64,000 nucleotides of DNA. Source: Clostridiales bacterium (GTDB lineage: Bacteria; Bacillota; Clostridia; Oscillospirales; CAG-272). The notes under the pieces were generated by a model. The model worked only from the letters and a program-made list of their open reading frames with translations. It was not told the DNA's origin and did not search any database. The translations under genes were made by a program, and so were the position numbers. Shown here in pieces: positions 52,379 to 61,537 of the stretch. Position 1 is the stretch's first letter. Each line of letters opens with the position of its first letter. The DNA lies in assembly GCA_012800735.1 (NCBI GenBank), contig JAAZIU010000009.1, positions 29,530 to 93,529 of the forward strand, in the 5' to 3' direction.

Positions 52379-52575
52379 AATAGCGCCTCCTGCTGGCGCG
52401 CTGCGCCAGCTGCGAGTTTTGAATAGCGCCTCCGGCGCTATTCGCGAATATTTCCTGCGGAAATATATCGCCGCACCAAAGTTAAGTCATAATCGGTGTT
52501 TTTTCTGATGTAGATTTTGCCTTTGGCAAAATCATTTATTGAAATGTCGCCGCTCAAAAGTTTAGTGATTAATTC
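52378..52575 (+). repeat. Paired-hairpin repeat with nested insertion, plus module C
   Basis: GAATAGCGCCTCC occurs at 52378-52390 and 52421-52433. Between the copies is another A hairpin (GCTGGCGC...GCGCCAGC) plus the B start GCGAGTTTT. The complete unit is A 52421-52443, B 52444-52471 (GCGAATATTTCC/GGAAATATATCGC), tail to 52506. Module C follows: GATTTTGCC-TTT-GGCAAAATC (52513-52533), with the end CGCTCAAAAGTTTAGTGATT. Confidence 0.88.
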
Positions 52576-52613
52576 CAATGAATAACCATAAAGGAGGCTG
52601 CTTATTATGCATT
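52576..52613 (+). pseudogene. Fossil ribosome site and start codon
   Basis: AAGGAGGCTG...ATGCAT here mirrors AAGGAGGCTG...ATGCAT at the start of the beta-helix gene (52718). In this copy ATG CAT is followed at once by TGA from the incoming hairpin A. Upstream bases are related too. Confidence 0.75.
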
Positions 52614-52687
52614 GAATAGCGCCTCCGGCGCTATTCGCGAATATTTCCTACGGAAATATATCGCCGTTCCAAAGTTAAGTTATTAAT
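52614..52687 (+). repeat. Paired-hairpin repeat unit
   Basis: A 52614-52636 (GAATAGCGCC arms), B 52637-52664 (GCGAATATTTCC/GGAAATATATCGC), tail 52665-52687 (CGTTCCAAAGTTAAGTTATT). Confidence 0.9.
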
Positions 52688-52717
52688 ACCGATAAATAAA
52701 TACAAGGAGGCTGTTAT

Positions 52718-55558
52718 ATGCATAAACTATCCGTTTTTCTGATTCTGCTCGCCGTTTTGCTTTTTGCAGTCTCCTGTTCCGGGAAGGGCGGGGACGCCGA
52801 GACCGGAGATATTGACAACACGGCGCCCGCCACAAACGACGCGGGCGAAACCGCTGACGACGCCGGAAATGTCCCCGGCGATACTCCGTCACCCGAAGCG
52901 CCGCCGTCAACTTCCCCACAGGACACCCCCGCCGGCTGGGCGGGATATACCGTCATCCGCCCCGACTACGGAGTTTCGGATACGCTTATTTCGGCGGCGG
53001 TTGAACTGCGCAAAGCGCTTGCCGCCGGAGGGGCGGAAATCGACCTTTCGACCGACTATGTCGGCCGGAATGAAGAACTCCCGACATCCGGCAAAGAAAT
53101 CCTCGTAGGACTTACCACCCGCGCGCTTTCCGAGACGACAGCGGCGGGACTGCGGTTGCGCGACTGGAGAATCAAAGCCGACGGTTCCGGATTCGTCGCC
53201 CTTTGCGGCGGCTCGGAAGAGGCGGTCAAAAACGCCTGCCTCTGGCTTGCGCAAAACTGTCCCGACGGCCCCGAACAGCTTCCGGAGGACGGTATGGAAC
53301 ACCTTGAAAATTATCAGATAGAAAATATCACCGTCTTCGGCAACCCCTTGGGCGAATATTCGCTTTCGGGAGCCGATGGCAGCCGCCGCGCCGTCGCGCT
53401 GATGCAGAAGAAAGCAGCGGAACTTGCCGGACTTTCGCTGTCTGCCGAAAAGAAGGGCGGACGGGTGATAAGCCTGATGCAGGATGAAAATGTCGACGGC
53501 TGGAAAGTCGACTGCACCGGCGGGATGATGGTCATCTCCGGCAGCGACGACGCGCAGCTCTGCGCCGCGGTAACCGCGATTTTCGACGGAGCCGCCGCCG
53601 GCGAGACCGCCTGGGACTATACCTTCGCGCCGACTGGAAAGGCGGTTTACGAGAAGCTGACGCAGAGCGTAACCGACACGGCCGGACTTGAAGCGGCGAT
53701 AAAATTCCTCACCGACTCGGCGGCGTCGGGAAAGCTTTACCACATCACGATAAACCTCGCCCCCGGCGAATATGTCCTTCAAAAACCGATTGAGCTCACC
53801 GAAGAAACCCTCGGCTTTTCGACGGTCGCTTTCAGAGGGGAAGGAAAAGCCGTCATCTCCGGCGCTTTAAAGCTTTCCGGCGCGGCGTTTTCCGAAACAC
53901 AGCTCGGCGGCGTCGCCGTTTACTCAGCCCTGCTGCCTCCCGAACTTACGGCGGAAGGCGGGGGATGTTTCCGCGACGTCTATATCGGCGCCGACATCAT
54001 GAGCGCAACGCGGCTGACCCGCCCCGTATACCCCTATGACGGCTCATTTCTCACCTGCGTCCCGGAAGGCCCGACCGAATACTCGGAAGGCTCGTCCGTC
54101 ATCCATTCGTCAACCCCGCTCGACGACATCGGCGATCTTGCCGGCGTTCAGATGCGGATGTACAACTACTGGGACGACGACAGGCTGTCCGTCAAAAACA
54201 TCGACTACCCGAAAAACGAAATCACTTTAGGCGCCGAAACCGGCTTCAGCCTCTATTCCGGTCACGGCAGCGGCGGAGCGAAATTTCATTTCGAGAACGT
54301 AAAATCCGGTCTGCGCCACCCGGGACAGGCGTATATCGACCGCAAGGATAACCTTTTATATGTAATCCCGCCCGCGGGAGAGGATATATCCTCCCTTTCC
54401 GTCTGGATAGGCGGCATTGAGCGGCTCGTCGCGATAGACGGCGTCTCCTCCACCGCCGAAAGCGCGTCGGTATCTTTTGACGGCGTCTGCTTTGCCTTGA
54501 GCGGCTGGGATATCGCCGACCGCGCCCCGCATCAGGCGGCGACGGATCTGCCTTCGTCGGCGGTCTCGGTTAAAAACAGCAGCGGCGTCTCCTTCCTTTC
54601 CTGCCGCTTCAAAGGCGTAGGCTACACCGCGCTCCACGCCGAAAAAGCGGTCAGCGGCCTCGCCGTTCAAAACTGCGACTTTTACGACTTAGGCGCAGGC
54701 GCGATACACTTGGGCGGAGAGAACGACAGGACCGGATGCATCGAAAACGCCGTGATAAAAGGCAATATAATCGACGGCTACGGCCGGGTGTTCGCAAACG
54801 GCGTCGGCGTGCTGATGCGCTACTGCCTTAACTGCGAAGTAAGCAACAACGACATTCATGACGGCTATTATTCGGGCGTATCCTGCGGCTGGAGCTGGGG
54901 CTACAACGACACCGTCACCGACGGCAACAAGATAAAAGACAACCGCATAAGCAATTTAGGGCAGGGACTCCTCTCCGACCTCGGCGGGATTTACACCTTG
55001 GGCGTGCAGAAAAACACGGTGCTCTCCGGCAACGTGATAAGCGACGTGAACGCGGCCGTCTACGGCGGCTGGGGAATTTACCTCGACGAAGGCTCGACCG
55101 GCATCACCGTCCGCGACAATCTCTGCTATGATTTCTCCGACGAGGCGTTCCATCAGCATTACGGCCGCGAGAACATGATAGTCAACAACATCTTCGCCTT
55201 CGGCCGCCGCGCCGGATTTGCGATAACCCGCGCCGAGGATCATATATCGCTGTTTCTTGAAAGCAATATCATCGTCACGAACGGCGCGCCGCTGATGAAC
55301 GCAAACCCGAATGAGCGCCGCTTCGCCGATACGCACAACCTCTTTTACGACTACGCCGGAAAAAATCTCTTCGGTTCGTCGGATTTATCGAGAGCGCAAA
55401 GAAGCGGTCACTTCAACGACAGCCTCATCTCCGACCCGCTCTTCTTCGACGCGGAAAATCGGGATTTCACCCTGAATCTGAACTCCCCCGCGCTGGCGCT
55501 GGGATTCAAGCCGACGGATTACAGCCAGGTTGGCAGTCTGCGTCTGCTGACGCCTTGA
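52718..55558 (+). CDS. Large lipoprotein with right-handed parallel beta-helix
   Basis: This 946-residue exported lipoprotein has the lipobox AVSC (Cys20) and a Thr/Asp/Pro linker. Residues about 70-310 form an N-terminal alpha/beta domain that I do not recognise. The C-terminal part is a right-handed beta-helix with Asn-rich coils: GVSFLSCRFKGVGYTALHAE, NCEVSNNDIHDGYYSGVS and GITVRDNLCYDFSDEAFHQH. This fold is common in polysaccharide lyases, hydrolases and adhesins acting on glycans. No catalytic site can be fixed. AAGGAGG precedes the ATG. The stop is inside a small hairpin. Confidence 0.82.
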   Translation: MHKLSVFLILLAVLLFAVSCSGKGGDAETGDIDNTAPATNDAGETADDAGNVPGDTPSPEAPPSTSPQDTPAGWAGYTVIRPDYGVSDTLISAAVELRKALAAGGAEIDLSTDYVGRNEELPTSGKEILVGLTTRALSETTAAGLRLRDWRIKADGSGFVALCGGSEEAVKNACLWLAQNCPDGPEQLPEDGMEHLENYQIENITVFGNPLGEYSLSGADGSRRAVALMQKKAAELAGLSLSAEKKGGRVISLMQDENVDGWKVDCTGGMMVISGSDDAQLCAAVTAIFDGAAAGETAWDYTFAPTGKAVYEKLTQSVTDTAGLEAAIKFLTDSAASGKLYHITINLAPGEYVLQKPIELTEETLGFSTVAFRGEGKAVISGALKLSGAAFSETQLGGVAVYSALLPPELTAEGGGCFRDVYIGADIMSATRLTRPVYPYDGSFLTCVPEGPTEYSEGSSVIHSSTPLDDIGDLAGVQMRMYNYWDDDRLSVKNIDYPKNEITLGAETGFSLYSGHGSGGAKFHFENVKSGLRHPGQAYIDRKDNLLYVIPPAGEDISSLSVWIGGIERLVAIDGVSSTAESASVSFDGVCFALSGWDIADRAPHQAATDLPSSAVSVKNSSGVSFLSCRFKGVGYTALHAEKAVSGLAVQNCDFYDLGAGAIHLGGENDRTGCIENAVIKGNIIDGYGRVFANGVGVLMRYCLNCEVSNNDIHDGYYSGVSCGWSWGYNDTVTDGNKIKDNRISNLGQGLLSDLGGIYTLGVQKNTVLSGNVISDVNAAVYGGWGIYLDEGSTGITVRDNLCYDFSDEAFHQHYGRENMIVNNIFAFGRRAGFAITRAEDHISLFLESNIIVTNGAPLMNANPNERRFADTHNLFYDYAGKNLFGSSDLSRAQRSGHFNDSLISDPLFFDAENRDFTLNLNSPALALGFKPTDYSQVGSLRLLTP

Positions 55559-55706
55559 AAGGCGTCTGCGGACGCTCCGCGTCCGCTGCGAATATTGCCT
55601 CCGGCAATATATCGCTGTTTCAAAGTTAAGTCATTACTTATGTTTTTTCTGGATATAGTGAATAACCGCAAAGCGGTTATTCTGTGAGTTTTGACGGAGT
55701 CAAAAC
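55549..55706 (+). repeat. Paired-hairpin repeats ending at the ABC exporter start
   Basis: GACGCC-TTGAAA-GGCGTC (55549-55566) contains the beta-helix stop. A 55568-55586 (GCGGACGC arms), B 55588-55615 (GCGAATATTGCC/GGCAATATATCGC), tail to 55650. A second A 55660-55682 (GAATAACCGC arms) and B stem GTTTTGAC-GGA-GTCAAAAC (55688-55706) follow. The GGAG at 55696-55699, in and beside this loop, is the ribosome site for the ATG at 55708. Confidence 0.85.
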
Positions 55707-55707
55707 A

Positions 55708-57498
55708 ATGAAAAGTCAAATTAAAGCAATTTGCAGCGTGCTTTCCTTTTCGCTTCGTTTCGCTGCCGAGAACGACAGGCTGTATATACCGCTGAAAATA
55801 CTCGGCATCATACCCGATGTCATATTCGGAATTCTGACGGTCAGTATTCCCCGGTACATCATTGATTCTGTCGGTATAAACAAGGACATAAAAGCCGCCT
55901 TGCTTTTTGCCGGGGCGCTTGTTCTTACAATGCTGCTTCAGACTCTGCTGACAGGCTTGTTGGGCAACGCGATATCGCTCAGGGATATGCGGCTCAACCG
56001 GAAACTGAGCGAAGAGCTTCAGCGCGCGGCGGCGCGGATGCCGTACGCGGAGTTTGAAAGCAGACAGACTCTTGACGATTACGGCATGGTTCGTGAATTT
56101 ATATCGGAAATCACGGTTTCTTCCGTGCTGGACACGGTGTTTTCCGCGTTCTCGAATTTATTGAAGCTGTTTTCATATCTGTATATTCTGCTCGAATATT
56201 CATGGATTTTCATGATAGTCCTGATTGCTTCGACCATAGTGAGAGCCGTCTGTCAGAATCGCGAAGAAATCGGATTATTCAAGCTTCAGGAAAAGACGGC
56301 TCCGCTCAACAGGCGGATAGGCTATGTCTCGCGCAGCGTTATGGATTATTCCAACGCAAAGGAAGTCCGCGTCTTCAGGCTGCATGATTTTATCGCGGAA
56401 AAATTCGACAGATATATGAAGAAGATGTATTCGCTGGAGCTGTCAAGCATCCGGAAATTGTCTCCGCTCAGGGTCATTGCGGCTTTTACGCAGGCGCTGT
56501 TTTTATCGGCGACTTACGGTCTTATCGGTCTGAGCTTATATAACGGCGATATTACCGTCGGTACATTTATTCAATACACCGGCGCGGTAATTGCGCTTGC
56601 CGCGGCGCTTTCCGGATTCCTCTCGGCAGTTGTCGCGCTTAAAAATCAAAACCAATATGTGAGCTGCTATCTTGATTTTGTCGGAAAGTACGACCGCGAG
56701 AGCGGCTCCGGCGGCGAAAGCGAAGCCAAACGCCGGATTCCGATGACCATTGAGCTTCAAAACCTTTCCTTCCGCTATCCGGAATCGGAAACTTACGTAT
56801 TGAAAAACATCAACCTCACCTTTCATCTCGGTGAAAAAATCGCGATTGTCGGCAAAAACGGCGCGGGGAAGACAACGCTCATAAAGCTGCTTTTGGGTCT
56901 GTATACCCCGACGGAGGGCAGAATTCTGCTTGACGGCAAAGACATAAGCGAAATCCTGAAAGACGAATACTCAGCCGTCTTTTCCGCCGCGTTTCAGGAT
57001 TCGGAGCTGTTTCGTTATTCCGTCCGCGAAAATATTTCGTTCGACCGCCCGTTTGATGAAGAAAGAGCCGAGGAAATCCTCAGAGCGCTGAAGATCTGGG
57101 AACGGCTTGAGCGCTGCGAAGACGGGCTTGAGACTTATGTCACAAGGGCGCTGAATGAAAACGGGTCTGATTTTTCCGGAGGAGAAAGAAAAAGGATACT
57201 CATTGCGCGGGCGCTATACCGCGAAGCGGGAATCTATATTTTCGACGAGCCGACGGCGGAGCTGTCTCCCCGCGGCGAACAGCTTATCTACGATTCAATT
57301 TTCAACCTGCCTTCCGTTCAAACGGTTTTCTTCATTTCCCACAGGCTTGCGAGCTGTAAACGCTGCTCGCGCATTGTCGTCTTTGATTCGGGCGCGGCAG
57401 TCGGCGACGGAACGCATGACGAGCTGATGGCGCAGGGAGGGCTGTACGCCGAAATGTTCAGCGCCCAGGCGGAAGCTTACCGAGAGGAGGATGAATGA
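55708..57498 (+). CDS. ABC exporter, fused permease and ATPase (first of pair)
   Basis: This half-transporter of about 596 residues has six membrane helices (about 30-310) and a C-terminal nucleotide-binding domain. Walker A is GKNGAGKTTLIKLL, the Q-loop is in SAAFQDSELFRYSV, the signature is DFSGGERKRILIARAL, Walker B is GIYIFDEPTAELS and the switch is FISHRLASC. The ATG at 55708 is chosen: GGAG lies 8 bases before it, in the loop of a repeat-derived hairpin; an in-frame GTG at 55684 is less likely. It overlaps or abuts the next half-transporter, so the two probably form a heterodimer. The substrate is unknown (peptide or drug export is common). Confidence 0.92.
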   Translation: MKSQIKAICSVLSFSLRFAAENDRLYIPLKILGIIPDVIFGILTVSIPRYIIDSVGINKDIKAALLFAGALVLTMLLQTLLTGLLGNAISLRDMRLNRKLSEELQRAAARMPYAEFESRQTLDDYGMVREFISEITVSSVLDTVFSAFSNLLKLFSYLYILLEYSWIFMIVLIASTIVRAVCQNREEIGLFKLQEKTAPLNRRIGYVSRSVMDYSNAKEVRVFRLHDFIAEKFDRYMKKMYSLELSSIRKLSPLRVIAAFTQALFLSATYGLIGLSLYNGDITVGTFIQYTGAVIALAAALSGFLSAVVALKNQNQYVSCYLDFVGKYDRESGSGGESEAKRRIPMTIELQNLSFRYPESETYVLKNINLTFHLGEKIAIVGKNGAGKTTLIKLLLGLYTPTEGRILLDGKDISEILKDEYSAVFSAAFQDSELFRYSVRENISFDRPFDEERAEEILRALKIWERLERCEDGLETYVTRALNENGSDFSGGERKRILIARALYREAGIYIFDEPTAELSPRGEQLIYDSIFNLPSVQTVFFISHRLASCKRCSRIVVFDSGAAVGDGTHDELMAQGGLYAEMFSAQAEAYREEDE

Positions 57499-57499
57499 G

Positions 57500-59266
57500 A
57501 TGAAAAACTTATTTGCCTCTTTCGGCGATTCATTTAAAAAAGCCTTATATCTCTTTCGCATACAGCTGAGCTTCGGCTGGGAAGGCGTTTTCACTCAGTT
57601 TTTATATATCTTCATGCTCACCGTGAAAAAGATAATACCTGTGCTGCTGCCGAAATTCATCATTGACGCATGTACCGGCAAACAGTTATCCGCTTTTGTT
57701 ATAGTGTTGATATCTTTTTCGGCGTTCTCGTGGATTGTCGATTCGACAATCGGCATAACTGAGTGGGTTCAGACGGTATACAACCTGAAATTCGCGCATT
57801 ACTTCAAGCGCCGTATCAGCGCAAAGGCGATGACGATGGACTATAAGGACCTCGAAGACAGCGAAGCGCTTGACGGACTCGAAAGAGCGATGGACGCGGC
57901 TTATTACGGCTTGTCCGATACGCTGTTTTCCGAGCTCTTTCTGCACATCCTGTTGCTGATTTTCCTGTTTTTTACCGTTTCGACGCTGAATTTTCCGGTA
58001 GCGCTTGTCACTCTCGCGGTAGTGCTTCTGTTGTATTTTATCAACCGCAAAGCGACCGAGGTAAACCATGACTTTGAAATGCAAAAATCCCCGCTCAGAC
58101 GGCAGCGCGAATATGCCGAAAACTGTATGCTCGACTTCGGGACGGCAAAGGATATCCGCGCAAATGACGCGCAGAATATGTTTTTATCCAAATTCGCCGA
58201 CGCTTCCGAAGCGGAAATTGAAGTAAGGAAAAAGCAGAACAGATATAATTTAGGCATCGGAACTCTCAAAACGGTTCTGAACGCTCTGATGATATTCGGA
58301 ATGTACGCATACCTGATCCGGAGCTATTCGGACGGGCTTGTGGCAATCAGCTCGTTTACCGTCTATCTCGCGGCTTTGTACGAATTTTACGGAGCGGTTG
58401 AAGGCCTGTTCGGGTGTCTTTTGAGTTTCCGTGAATCGGCTGTCAATCTCGCCGAAATCGACGGTATTTTAGGCAGAACCGAGACGATTACCAAAGACGG
58501 CAAGCCTACCGAAGAATCCGTCAGAAGCATTGAGTTCAAAAATGTCACCTTCACATATCCGGGACAGAGCGAACCCGCAATCCGCGGGCTCAACCTGTTT
58601 ATCGATGCGAAAGACAGCACGATACTTGTCGGCGAGAACGGCGCGGGGAAGACTACGCTCATAAAGCTGCTTCTGCGCCTTTATGACGTCGATTCGGGAG
58701 CGATACTTGTGAACGGAACTGACATTCGCGAGCTGTCATACCCGGAATACATAGCGCATTTCGCCCCCGTATTCCAGGAAGTATGGCTGTTTGCCTACTC
58801 GGTAAAAGAGAATATCGCCTTTTCCGATGCCGCGGACGCGGACAAAATGCGCGAAGCGCTGGACTTTGCCGGTATCGCCGAGTACATCGGGAAGCTTCCG
58901 GACGGTATCGACACGTTCTGCACCAAAAACTTCGATGAAAACGGCGTGAATTTTTCCGGCGGCGAACAGCAGAAGCTGACAATCGCCAGAGCTGTCTGGC
59001 GCTGCGCGGATGTGGTTATCATGGACGAGCCGAATTCCGCCCTGGACGCGCTGTCCGAAAGCCGCCTTTCCGAAAATATGCGCGCTCTCGCTGAATCTAA
59101 GCTGCTGCTTTTGATTTCACACAGACTCTCGATGAGCCGTTTCTGCAATCATATCGTTGTTCTGGATAACGGCGAAATCATAGAAGAAGGCACACATACA
59201 GAACTCATGAATAAAAACGGCAGATACGCCGAGATGTATAATATGCAGTCTCTGCAATATAAGTAA
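57500..59266 (+). CDS. ABC exporter, fused permease and ATPase (second of pair)
   Basis: This half-transporter of about 588 residues pairs with the preceding protein. Six membrane helices (about 25-320) precede Walker A GENGAGKTTLIKLL, Q-loop FAPVFQEVWLF, signature NFSGGEQQKLTIARAV, Walker B VVIMDEPNSALDALSE and switch LISHRLSMS. The ATG at 57500, 8 bases after GAGGAGG and 2 bases after the previous stop, fits better than the ATG at 57491 that abuts the ribosome site. The two ATPase sites look intact, except that Pro-Asn replaces the more usual Pro-Thr after the Walker B Glu. Confidence 0.92.
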   Translation: MKNLFASFGDSFKKALYLFRIQLSFGWEGVFTQFLYIFMLTVKKIIPVLLPKFIIDACTGKQLSAFVIVLISFSAFSWIVDSTIGITEWVQTVYNLKFAHYFKRRISAKAMTMDYKDLEDSEALDGLERAMDAAYYGLSDTLFSELFLHILLLIFLFFTVSTLNFPVALVTLAVVLLLYFINRKATEVNHDFEMQKSPLRRQREYAENCMLDFGTAKDIRANDAQNMFLSKFADASEAEIEVRKKQNRYNLGIGTLKTVLNALMIFGMYAYLIRSYSDGLVAISSFTVYLAALYEFYGAVEGLFGCLLSFRESAVNLAEIDGILGRTETITKDGKPTEESVRSIEFKNVTFTYPGQSEPAIRGLNLFIDAKDSTILVGENGAGKTTLIKLLLRLYDVDSGAILVNGTDIRELSYPEYIAHFAPVFQEVWLFAYSVKENIAFSDAADADKMREALDFAGIAEYIGKLPDGIDTFCTKNFDENGVNFSGGEQQKLTIARAVWRCADVVIMDEPNSALDALSESRLSENMRALAESKLLLLISHRLSMSRFCNHIVVLDNGEIIEEGTHTELMNKNGRYAEMYNMQSLQYK

Positions 59267-59364
59267 AAAACCGACTTGTAAGACACAACCGACCGAAATC
59301 GGGAACAAACTCCCCCGAAAAATCCCCTTGTAACAAAAAATACCAACGAAAGGCACTTCACCAA

Positions 59365-60648
59365 ATGACAAAACCATACGCCGACATGACTAAAAACGAA
59401 CTCGCCTCCGAGCTTGCGGCGCTCCGCAGCCGATACGAAGACTTCAAAGCCGCCGGCCTCTCCCTCGATATGTCCCGCGGGAAGCCGGACGCCGATCAGC
59501 TTGACCTGACGGAAGATATGCTCGGCTTGATTTCAAAATCCGCCGACTGCTTCTCGGAGGGCGGCGTTGACTGCCGCAATTACGGCCTGCCCGACGGCTT
59601 GCCGGAAACTAAGCGCCTGTTCGCGGAGCTGCTCGAAGTCAAGCCGGAAAATATCATCGTCGGAGGCAACTCGTCGCTGAATCTGATGTACGACGCGGTC
59701 GCCCGCGCCATGCTGTACGGCGTTGTCGGCTCGGAAAGACCGTGGTGCCGCGACAAAGTGAAATTCCTCTGCCCCGTCCCCGGCTATGACCGCCATTTCG
59801 CCATCTGCGAATCGCTCGGCATCGAGATGATAAACATCGATATGACCCCCGATGGCCCGGATATGGACGAAGTCGAGCGCATAGCCGCCTCCGACCCGGC
59901 CGTCAGGGGGATTTGGTGCGTGCCGAAATACTCAAACCCGCAGGGAATTACCTGCAGCCCGGACACCGTCCGCCGCCTCGCGCGGATGAAGACCGCCGCC
60001 CCCGACTTCCGTATCTTCTGGGACAACGCCTATTTAGTCCACGATTTTTACGACGAGGGCGACTTCCTTTTGAATCTCTACAACGAATGCCTTGCCGTCG
60101 GGAACGAAGATCGGGTGTTCGAGTTCGCGTCAACATCAAAAATCAGCTTCCCCGGCGCCGGCGTCGCCGCCCTCTGCGCCTCCCCCGCGAATATCAAGCA
60201 GATAATGAGCGTCGTTACGATACAGACAATCTGTTTCGATAAGCTGAATATGCTCCGCCACACCCGCCTTTTCAAAACCGCCGACGACATCCGCCGGCAT
60301 ATGCGCCGCCACGCCGAGCTGCTTCGCCCGAAATTCGAGCTTGTCCTTGAGATTCTCGACCGCGAGCTTACCCCCGCCGGAATCGGCGAATGGATCCCCC
60401 CGCGCGGCGGATATTTCATCAGCCTCGACCTGCCCGACGGCACCGCCCGCCGGACATACGACCTCTGCGCCGCCGCCGGCGTAAAGCTGACCCCCGTCGG
60501 CGCGACCTTCCCCTACCGCCGCGACCCGCATGACCGCAACCTGCGGATTGCGCCGTCATACCCGCCGCTGAAAGAGCTGAAAGCGGCCGCGGAGATACTC
60601 TGCGTGTGCGCGAAGATAGCGTGGATTGAACAGAACGCCGAAAAATAA
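59365..60648 (+). CDS. Class I/II PLP-dependent aminotransferase (MocR-like group)
   Basis: This 427-residue cytosolic fold-type I enzyme belongs to the 'putative aminotransferase' group related to aspartate/alanine aminotransferases. PLP contacts are GGNSSLNLMYDAVARAM, WDNAYLVHDF (Asp to the ring nitrogen), the Schiff-base Lys in ASTSKISFPGAG, and the carboxylate-binding Arg in NLRIAPSYP. There is no DNA-binding domain, so it is an enzyme and not a MocR regulator. The substrate is most likely alanine or aspartate with 2-oxoglutarate. It stands alone, followed by a strong terminator. Confidence 0.9.
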   Translation: MTKPYADMTKNELASELAALRSRYEDFKAAGLSLDMSRGKPDADQLDLTEDMLGLISKSADCFSEGGVDCRNYGLPDGLPETKRLFAELLEVKPENIIVGGNSSLNLMYDAVARAMLYGVVGSERPWCRDKVKFLCPVPGYDRHFAICESLGIEMINIDMTPDGPDMDEVERIAASDPAVRGIWCVPKYSNPQGITCSPDTVRRLARMKTAAPDFRIFWDNAYLVHDFYDEGDFLLNLYNECLAVGNEDRVFEFASTSKISFPGAGVAALCASPANIKQIMSVVTIQTICFDKLNMLRHTRLFKTADDIRRHMRRHAELLRPKFELVLEILDRELTPAGIGEWIPPRGGYFISLDLPDGTARRTYDLCAAAGVKLTPVGATFPYRRDPHDRNLRIAPSYPPLKELKAAAEILCVCAKIAWIEQNAEK

Positions 60649-60684
60649 AGTCATAACCTGCGTATTTCCGAATTACTTTAAAAA

Positions 60685-60716
60685 GCCCTGCAATTTTTAC
60701 GGCGCAGGGCTTTTTT
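60685..60716 (+). terminator. Terminator of the aminotransferase gene
   Basis: GCCCTGC pairs with GCAGGGC and is followed by TTTTTT. The mirror A-run before it makes it potentially bidirectional. Confidence 0.88.
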
Positions 60717-60739
60717 ATAAAACATCAAAGGTGAGCTGC

Positions 60740-61537
60740 ATGAAAGATAAACTGCTTCAAACGGAAAAAGGCAATATTTTTTATCTGCAATCGGAAAATT
60801 GGGACGCCGGCGCGGAAACGATTTTCTTCCTGCACGGGCTTACCGCCGATCACAGTATGTTTGACGAACAGACGGCTTATTTCAAAAACGAATACAACGT
60901 TTTAGCCTGGGACGCCCCCGGGCACGGAAAATCCAGACCCTTCGAAGAATATGATTTCGGCGACGCCGCAGGATATATGAAAGCAATTCTGGACGAGCAT
61001 GACATAACCAAAGTCGTTCTCGCGGGGCAGTCTTTGGGAGGATATTTTGCCCAGGCATTTATAAAGCGATATCCCGACCGCGCGAAGGCGTTTATTTCTA
61101 TCGACAGCACCCCTTACGGACTTGAATACTATTCAAAATTTGACACCTGGATTTTAAAACAAATCGGCTGGATGGCTAATCTTTACCCGTTCGGGTGGAT
61201 GAAAAGGGCGATGGCGAAACAGGTGTCCGCAACGCAAAAGGCGTATGACAACATGATGCGGATGCTTGCGCCGTATAATAAGCGAGAGCTCAGCCGCCTG
61301 ATGGGAAACGCCTACGCCGCTTTTCTGAAAGACAACTGCGATCTGCGGATTCCCTGTCCGGTATTGCTGATCCTCGGCGAAAAAGACGTAACCGGCAAAG
61401 TCGCGAAATATAACAAAGAATGGGCAGAAAAGACCGGTTATCCGTTAGAGATAATAAAAGGCGCCGCCCATAACGCAAACGTAGACAAGCCGCGGGAGGT
61501 AAACGCCTGTATCCGGGAATTTTTGGATACGGTTTGA
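60740..61537 (+). CDS. Cytosolic alpha/beta hydrolase
   Basis: This 265-residue alpha/beta-fold esterase or hydrolase has TIFFLHGLTADHSMFDEQ (oxyanion), VLAGQSLGGYFAQAF (GxSxG nucleophile), LILGEKDVTGKV (Asp region) and GAAHNANVDKP (His). The ATG at 60740 follows AAGGTG. The longer frame from 60626 would pass through the terminator hairpin and is not used. The TGA stop overlaps hairpin A of the following repeat. The substrate is unknown. Confidence 0.87.
   Translation: MKDKLLQTEKGNIFYLQSENWDAGAETIFFLHGLTADHSMFDEQTAYFKNEYNVLAWDAPGHGKSRPFEEYDFGDAAGYMKAILDEHDITKVVLAGQSLGGYFAQAFIKRYPDRAKAFISIDSTPYGLEYYSKFDTWILKQIGWMANLYPFGWMKRAMAKQVSATQKAYDNMMRMLAPYNKRELSRLMGNAYAAFLKDNCDLRIPCPVLLILGEKDVTGKVAKYNKEWAEKTGYPLEIIKGAAHNANVDKPREVNACIREFLDTV

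Noticed and set aside
60626..60739. N-terminal extension of the alpha/beta hydrolase
   Set aside because: The extension runs through the end of the aminotransferase gene and its terminator; the ATG at 60740 has its own ribosome site.
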